From Christensenella sp. UBA1431 (GTDB lineage Bacteria > Bacillota > Clostridia > Christensenellales > UBA1431), in the NCBI GenBank assembly GCA_002329665.1, contig DCTV01000072.1, positions 5,234-15,513 on the forward strand: DNA of 10,280 nucleotides, read 5' to 3'. Under the pieces are notes generated by a model, which saw only the letters and a list, made by a program, of their open reading frames with translations, was not told the DNA's origin and made no database searches. The number at the start of each line of letters is the position of its first letter. Position 1 is the first letter of the stretch. Positions 6,034-10,280 of this stretch are shown here, one piece after another. The translations under genes were made by a program, and so were the position numbers.

Positions 6034-6798
6034 CTAGCTCAGCCTTCCTCCCGTGACCAGCATCGTATCGCCGGATACATAGCTCGCCAGATCCGAGGCC
6101 AAAAACGCGGCCATATTGGCCACCTCCTGCGGATCTCCCGGACGCCCGGCAGGTATCGTGGCCCAGCGCTGTTTCCTGACTTCCGGGTCCTTGAACAGGG
6201 CCTCGAGCATGTCGGTCTGGATATATCCCGGCGCCATGGCGTTTACGCGGATCCCGAATTTGCCAAGCGTCATGGCTCCGAACTTCGTCAACGCGATGAC
6301 GCCCGCCTTGGATGCGGAGTAATGCGGTCCCTGCGTCCCGCCGGTCACACCCGACATCGAAGCCATGTTGATGATGGCCCCGCCGCCCTGTTCCTTCATG
6401 TAGCCCGCGGCGTACTTCATCCCGTAAAACACGGAACTGAGGTTCACATCGAGGACCTTTTTCCATTCGTCCTCCGGGGTGTTGAAGAAATCGCCCCGCC
6501 TGCCGATCCCGGCGTTGTTCATGAGGACGTCGATCCTTCCCCATTTCTGCACGACGCTGTCGACCGCTTTCCTGACGGCTTCGCAATCGCTCACGTCTCC
6601 CGCGATCAGCAGCGGTTCCGAACCCCGCTTCTTAATCTCTTCGCCTACCTCCTCAAGCGCCTCATCCTGCATCAGTTCGAGCACCGCGACGCCCTTGCAT
6701 CCGGCCTCCGCGAAACGAAGCGCTATGGCCCTTCCCATGCCTCTGCCGCCCCCTGTCACCAGGGCGGCTTTGTCCTTTAGTGAAATCGAAACGCCCAA
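6034..6798 (-). CDS. Short-chain dehydrogenase/reductase, NAD-preferring type
   Basis: A 254-residue classical SDR oxidoreductase. The cofactor motif TGGGRGMG is at 15-22, NNAG at 94-97, the structural Asn at 119, and the catalytic set is S147, Y160, K164 (YSASK). An acidic residue (E41) at the end of the second strand suggests NAD(H) rather than NADP(H). The C-terminus ends VTGGRLS, close to the usual VDGG. The start must be the TTG at 6798 or a later codon: an in-frame stop lies 9 bases upstream, and AGGGGG sits about 9 bases before the TTG. The first gene of the operon ends 30 bases upstream and the kinase follows 55 bases downstream, so it probably oxidises a polyol to a ketose or reduces a ketose for the same pathway. 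It could also be a FabG-like enzyme by sequence alone, but the context argues for sugar metabolism. Confidence 0.92.
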   Translation of the reverse strand: MGVSISLKDKAALVTGGGRGMGRAIALRFAEAGCKGVAVLELMQDEALEEVGEEIKKRGSEPLLIAGDVSDCEAVRKAVDSVVQKWGRIDVLMNNAGIGRRGDFFNTPEDEWKKVLDVNLSSVFYGMKYAAGYMKEQGGGAIINMASMSGVTGGTQGPHYSASKAGVIALTKFGAMTLGKFGIRVNAMAPGYIQTDMLEALFKDPEVRKQRWATIPAGRPGDPQEVANMAAFLASDLASYVSGDTMLVTGGRLS

Positions 6799-6828
6799 TT
6801 CCTGCTACCCCCTATCAATTGTGCATTA

Positions 6829-7890
6829 TCAGTTTAGTTGACCTTCGTCAAACAATATTTCCGCTGTCCAGGCGCAGGCTATCCCAATAACGGTAGTGCA
6901 TTTGGTTTCATGGGCGCCCGCCGCGTCGAACTCTTTTTTGACCGCCTCCGTCCTCAGGCAGAACGACCTGCCGAATATCTCCCTATGGACGTGAGCGCAG
7001 ATGACGCTCCCATACGTCTCGATAAACTTGTCCCTGAGCGCCTGCGACATCCGGTAGGACACGAGCTGCACCGCGCGGTCCCTGTCCTCCTCTTTCATCC
7101 TGTCGAGCCTTCTGCCGGCGAAGGTGCCCATCATCATGATGCCGCCCGTATAGCCGCCGCAGCAGCCGTCTCCCGACTGCGCCATCCCCGCCGCGAGGCC
7201 GCTGGCGCTCTGAAAAAGGATGTCGTACCGTTTCCCCGTGACCTCGAACATCGAAAGGAGCGCGCACTGGGCGCAGCCCCGGTATTTCTTCTCGTTGGTG
7301 AATCCCCGGTGGAAAGCTTCCTTCATCAGCTCCGTTTTCCTCTGAACGGTTGCATGTTCCCCGGCTTCCGCCCTCGCATAATGCTCCGCGATCAGCTGCA
7401 ACAGTTCGGGCTCTCTTTCGAGCTGACGGAATTTCTTGACGGATTCCTTGATCCCGTAGAACTTCGTGTAGTCCCTGATAAGCATGGACATTTGGTCCGA
7501 TTTGTTGTCATAGAGGAATGCGTAGGCGATGATTTTGGTAAGAAAAAACGGCAGATGGCCGTTGTTCTTGCACTGTATCGCCGAGCCGGTCAACAGCCCG
7601 TCTTTCTGGATCGCGTCCGCAACCGACGCCCCGGTCTCAATGGATTCGTGGCGATCCAGAGAAGCGTTGATTTCATCCAGGGCTGCCGCGTACCAGGACG
7701 GTTCATGCGCCGTGTTCAGGGCATGGTCGTACTCCATAAGGACGTTTTTTCCGTCGCTTTGCAATGCTTCGTCCTTCAAACAGTCGGAAAACTGCTTATG
7801 CCCCTTTTGAAACCCCTCGTATGCATACAGCCACCGGACGAGGACAGTTGCATTCTGAAGTGCCTTCGATTCTTCGTTGGAAATAGTCAT
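6829..7890 (-). CDS. Two-part protein: polyol-dehydrogenase-like helical region plus C_GCAxxG_C_C-type domain
   Basis: A 353-residue cytoplasmic protein, first gene of the dehydrogenase-kinase operon. Residues about 185-353 have the pattern of the C_GCAxxG_C_C family (PF09719 type, suspected redox or metal-binding, function unknown): RGCAQCALL (C206, C209), GDGCCGGYTGGIMMMG (C243, C244), YGSVICAHVHREIFG (C298) and KCTTVIGIACAW (C331, C339). The usual family member is about 140 residues, so the first 185 are extra. Within that part, GHLPFFLTKIIAYAFLYDN (111-129) followed by a helical stretch ending ELLQLIAEHY resembles by eye the end of the C-terminal helical domain of mannitol-1-phosphate-type dehydrogenases; there is no Rossmann domain. 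This likeness is an inference. ATG 7890 follows GGGGAG by 7 bases. The protein may bind a sugar substrate and use cysteine redox chemistry or a metal, but no reaction can be claimed. Confidence 0.8.
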   Translation of the reverse strand: MTISNEESKALQNATVLVRWLYAYEGFQKGHKQFSDCLKDEALQSDGKNVLMEYDHALNTAHEPSWYAAALDEINASLDRHESIETGASVADAIQKDGLLTGSAIQCKNNGHLPFFLTKIIAYAFLYDNKSDQMSMLIRDYTKFYGIKESVKKFRQLEREPELLQLIAEHYARAEAGEHATVQRKTELMKEAFHRGFTNEKKYRGCAQCALLSMFEVTGKRYDILFQSASGLAAGMAQSGDGCCGGYTGGIMMMGTFAGRRLDRMKEEDRDRAVQLVSYRMSQALRDKFIETYGSVICAHVHREIFGRSFCLRTEAVKKEFDAAGAHETKCTTVIGIACAWTAEILFDEGQLN

Positions 7891-7897
7891 GGGTTCT

Positions 7898-7903
7898 CTC
7901 CCC
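7898..7903 (-). promoter_or_regulatory. Ribosome site of the operon's first gene
   Basis: GGGGAG on the minus strand, 7 bases before ATG 7890; supports that start. Confidence 0.75.
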
Positions 7904-7918
7904 GTCCCCGTGATATGC

Positions 7919-7934
7919 TATTACAATTGTAATA
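7919..7934. promoter_or_regulatory. Perfect 16-bp palindrome, candidate operator
   Basis: TATTACAATTGTAATA reads the same on both strands. It lies about 20-35 bases downstream of the predicted operon transcription start, a place where a bound repressor would block polymerase. Its core TACA-AT-TGTA equals the box used by BlaI/CopY-type repressors, but many dimeric regulators use similar AT-rich dyads and no such regulator is encoded here. Confidence 0.6.
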
Positions 7935-7956
7935 ATGTACCATTACTATGTTACAT
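7935..7956. promoter_or_regulatory. Second dyad abutting the first, candidate operator
   Basis: Nine-base arms (ATGTAACAT and ATGGTACAT on the minus strand) agree at eight of nine positions around an AGTA centre. The element directly touches the 16-bp palindrome and covers the predicted transcription start. Confidence 0.5.
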
Positions 7957-7959
7957 TTT

Positions 7960-7987
7960 ACTATACCATATTCTTTCGTTTCGTCAA
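7960..7987 (-). promoter_or_regulatory. Promoter of the C_GCAxxG-SDR-kinase operon
   Basis: TTGACG (7987-7982), a 16-base spacer, then TATAGT (7965-7960) preceded by TGG, an extended -10. The start of transcription is near 7953, leaving a leader of about 60 bases that contains both dyads. Confidence 0.75.
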
Positions 7988-8034
7988 GTCATATACGATA
8001 ATTTATATATTGATTTTTTGTATCCCGCTCATCA

Positions 8035-8085
8035 AACAGAGAAACGGCCCCCGCTCAAAGAACGGGGGGCGTTTCTGGCTCTGTT
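8035..8085 (-). terminator. Terminator hairpin of the E2-E3 operon
   Basis: Arms AGAAACGGCCCCCG (8040-8053) and CGGGGGGCGTTTCT (8063-8076) pair with one mismatch; an outer AACAG/CTGTT pair extends the stem across a 4-base bulge. On the minus strand the core stem is followed by CTGTTTGATG, mildly T-rich. It lies about 85 bases after the lpdA stop codon and upstream of the next operon promoter. Confidence 0.6.
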
Positions 8086-8123
8086 ACCGCTGCAAACTCA
8101 TTCTGACACCCTTTGGCTTCGAG

Positions 8124-8167
8124 CCATATCTGAATCTTTTTGCTTTTATGGCACACCGTCCGTAACC

Positions 8168-8177
<10 letters not shown>
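8124..8177 (-). repeat. 10-bp inverted repeat spanning the lpdA stop codon
   Basis: CCATATCTGA (8124-8133) and TCAGATATGG (8168-8177) are exact complements separated by 34 bases. The right copy contains the lpdA stop codon. It may form an mRNA 3' stem, but could be chance. Confidence 0.35.
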
Positions 8178-9550
<1,373 letters not shown>

Positions 9551-9576
9551 GTTACCTACTTCTCCTTAAACGTTGC

Positions 9577-9589
9577 CCGGCAAAGCCGG
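9577..9589 (-). other. Small hairpin in the E2-E3 gap
   Basis: Five-bp stem CCGGC/GCCGG around AAA, 8 bases after the E2 stop and just before the lpdA ribosome site. It may shield the E2 mRNA end or tune lpdA translation. The evidence is only the stem itself. Confidence 0.3.
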
Positions 9590-9597
9590 CTGCTGTT

Positions 9598-10280
9598 TTA
9601 CAGGATGATCCTCAGGGGATCTTCGAGGTTCGCCTTCACGCTCACCAGGAATCTGGCCGCCGGCGCGCCGTCCACTATCCTGTGATCGAACGACAGGGTG
9701 ATCTTCATCATCGGACGGATCACGATCTCGTCGTCGATGACGACCGGCTGTTTGATGACCGCCCCCACCGCCAGTATAGCGCACTCGGGCGGGTTCACGA
9801 TCGCTTTGAAGAATTCCACGCCGAACGATCCGAGGTTGGATATGGTAAAGGTCCCCCCGGATAGGTCGCCGGACTGCGTATTGCCCTGTTTCACGCGGTC
9901 CACCAGGCCTGCGAAATCGTCGGAGAGTTCGAGCACGCCTTTTTTATCGACGTTCCTGAGCACGGGCACCATCAGCCCCCTGCCGGTATCGACGGCGAAC
10001 CCGATGTTCACGTCCTCCATGATATGGATCTTGTCGCCGTCCGCGCTCAGCTGCGCGTTGAGCATGGGGTGGTCTCTGAGCGCGCGCGCGCAGGCTTTCG
10101 CGATGAGCACGTTGACGCCGACCTTCTTCTCCGCGCCCTGGTTGATCTCGGCGCGCCACGCGAGCATCTTGGTCATGTCGCAGGTCACGGTCAGCACCGA
10201 CATCGGCTTGGTCACGATGCTCTCGGTCATGCGCGTGCCGATGACTTTGCGGATGCCCGTATAATCCGCCGTACCGGCGG
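9598..10280 (-). CDS. Dihydrolipoamide acyltransferase (E2), catalytic domain, 5' end outside the window
   Basis: The carboxy-terminal 227 or so residues of an E2 component, which moves the acyl group from lipoyl-lysine to coenzyme A and forms the core of a pyruvate- or other 2-oxoacid dehydrogenase complex. The reading frame is open to the right edge, so the ATG at 10230 is an internal methionine: the upstream codons give YTGIRKVIGTR, the standard opening of the catalytic domain. Further motifs are GFAVDTGRGLMVPV, GGTFTISNLGSFGVEFF and the active-site FDHRIVDG, with its catalytic His and Asp, near the end. The lipoyl and E1/E3-binding domains must lie beyond the edge. The chain ends LEDPLRIIL, the usual E2 finish. 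E3 follows 47 bases later. Acetoin, pyruvate and branched-chain versions cannot be told apart here. Confidence 0.95.
   Translation of the reverse strand, partial: AGTADYTGIRKVIGTRMTESIVTKPMSVLTVTCDMTKMLAWRAEINQGAEKKVGVNVLIAKACARALRDHPMLNAQLSADGDKIHIMEDVNIGFAVDTGRGLMVPVLRNVDKKGVLELSDDFAGLVDRVKQGNTQSGDLSGGTFTISNLGSFGVEFFKAIVNPPECAILAVGAVIKQPVVIDDEIVIRPMMKITLSFDHRIVDGAPAARFLVSVKANLEDPLRIIL

Noticed and set aside
6838..7932. 364-residue open frame on the plus strand
   Set aside because: Antisense to the C_GCAxxG-type gene. It has no good ribosome site and no recognisable domain, and the minus-strand gene has a clear cysteine pattern, ribosome site and promoter.
7919..7934. Assignment of the 16-bp palindrome to a CopY/BlaI regulator
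   Set aside because: The core matches, but no such regulator or its usual copper or beta-lactam target genes are nearby, so only an unassigned operator is reported.
8114..8124. GGCTTCGAGCC as a tRNA T-arm
   Set aside because: The loop is too small for a T loop, and no anticodon or acceptor stem can be built around it.
10228..10230. ATG at 10230 as the start of a 210-residue acyltransferase
   Set aside because: The frame stays open to the right edge and the upstream codons encode YTGIRKVIGTR, the normal beginning of the E2 catalytic domain, so the methionine is internal.

Overview
The window looks like a chromosomal segment of a GC-rich, low-oxygen member of the Bacillota (a clostridial-type genome). 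The evidence is purine-rich AGGAGG-like ribosome sites, textbook TTGACA/TATAAT promoters (two with an extended TGn -10), some TTG and GTG starts, and the mix of gene families. I cannot name a genus. I see no rRNA, tRNA, CRISPR array or transposase.

Layout, left to right. (1) At 71-352 (minus) is a small three-helix membrane protein that looks like a phage-type holin. (2) At 621-2006 (plus) is a stand-alone TrpB2-type tryptophan synthase beta chain with its own strong promoter. It is the only plus-strand gene. (3) From 2007 to 2293 lies a gene-free stretch packed with five consecutive perfect or near-perfect hairpins, the last of which is a bidirectional terminator between convergent genes. 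(4) At 2294-3220 (minus) is a cytoplasmic serine hydrolase of the class C beta-lactamase fold with its own promoter. (5) From 3334 to 7890 (all minus) is a carbohydrate cluster. In transcription order it holds a two-part protein with a C_GCAxxG_C_C-type C-terminal half, an NAD-type short-chain dehydrogenase, an FGGY sugar kinase, a long terminator-like hairpin, and a SorC-family sugar-responsive regulator with its own promoter. (6) From 8168 to the right edge (minus) is the tail of a 2-oxoacid dehydrogenase operon: the E2 acyltransferase (its 5' end lies outside the window) followed by the E3 dihydrolipoyl dehydrogenase, closed by a hairpin.

How the parts work together. The cluster in (5) reads as a sugar-alcohol or ketopentose pathway: oxidation or reduction by the short-chain dehydrogenase, phosphorylation by the kinase, and control by the SorC protein sensing a sugar phosphate. 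No transporter is present in the window. The first gene is the unusual one. Its C-terminal half carries the cysteine pattern of the poorly understood C_GCAxxG_C_C family. Its N-terminal half resembles, by eye only, the helical C-terminal domain of mannitol-1-phosphate/tagaturonate-type dehydrogenases. Two abutting DNA dyads sit just downstream of the operon promoter, a 10-bp motif is shared by the operon and regulator promoters, and a separate 23-bp dyad lies upstream of the regulator promoter. The E2-E3 pair belongs to a pyruvate, acetoin or branched-chain 2-oxoacid complex; which one depends on the E1 genes outside the window.
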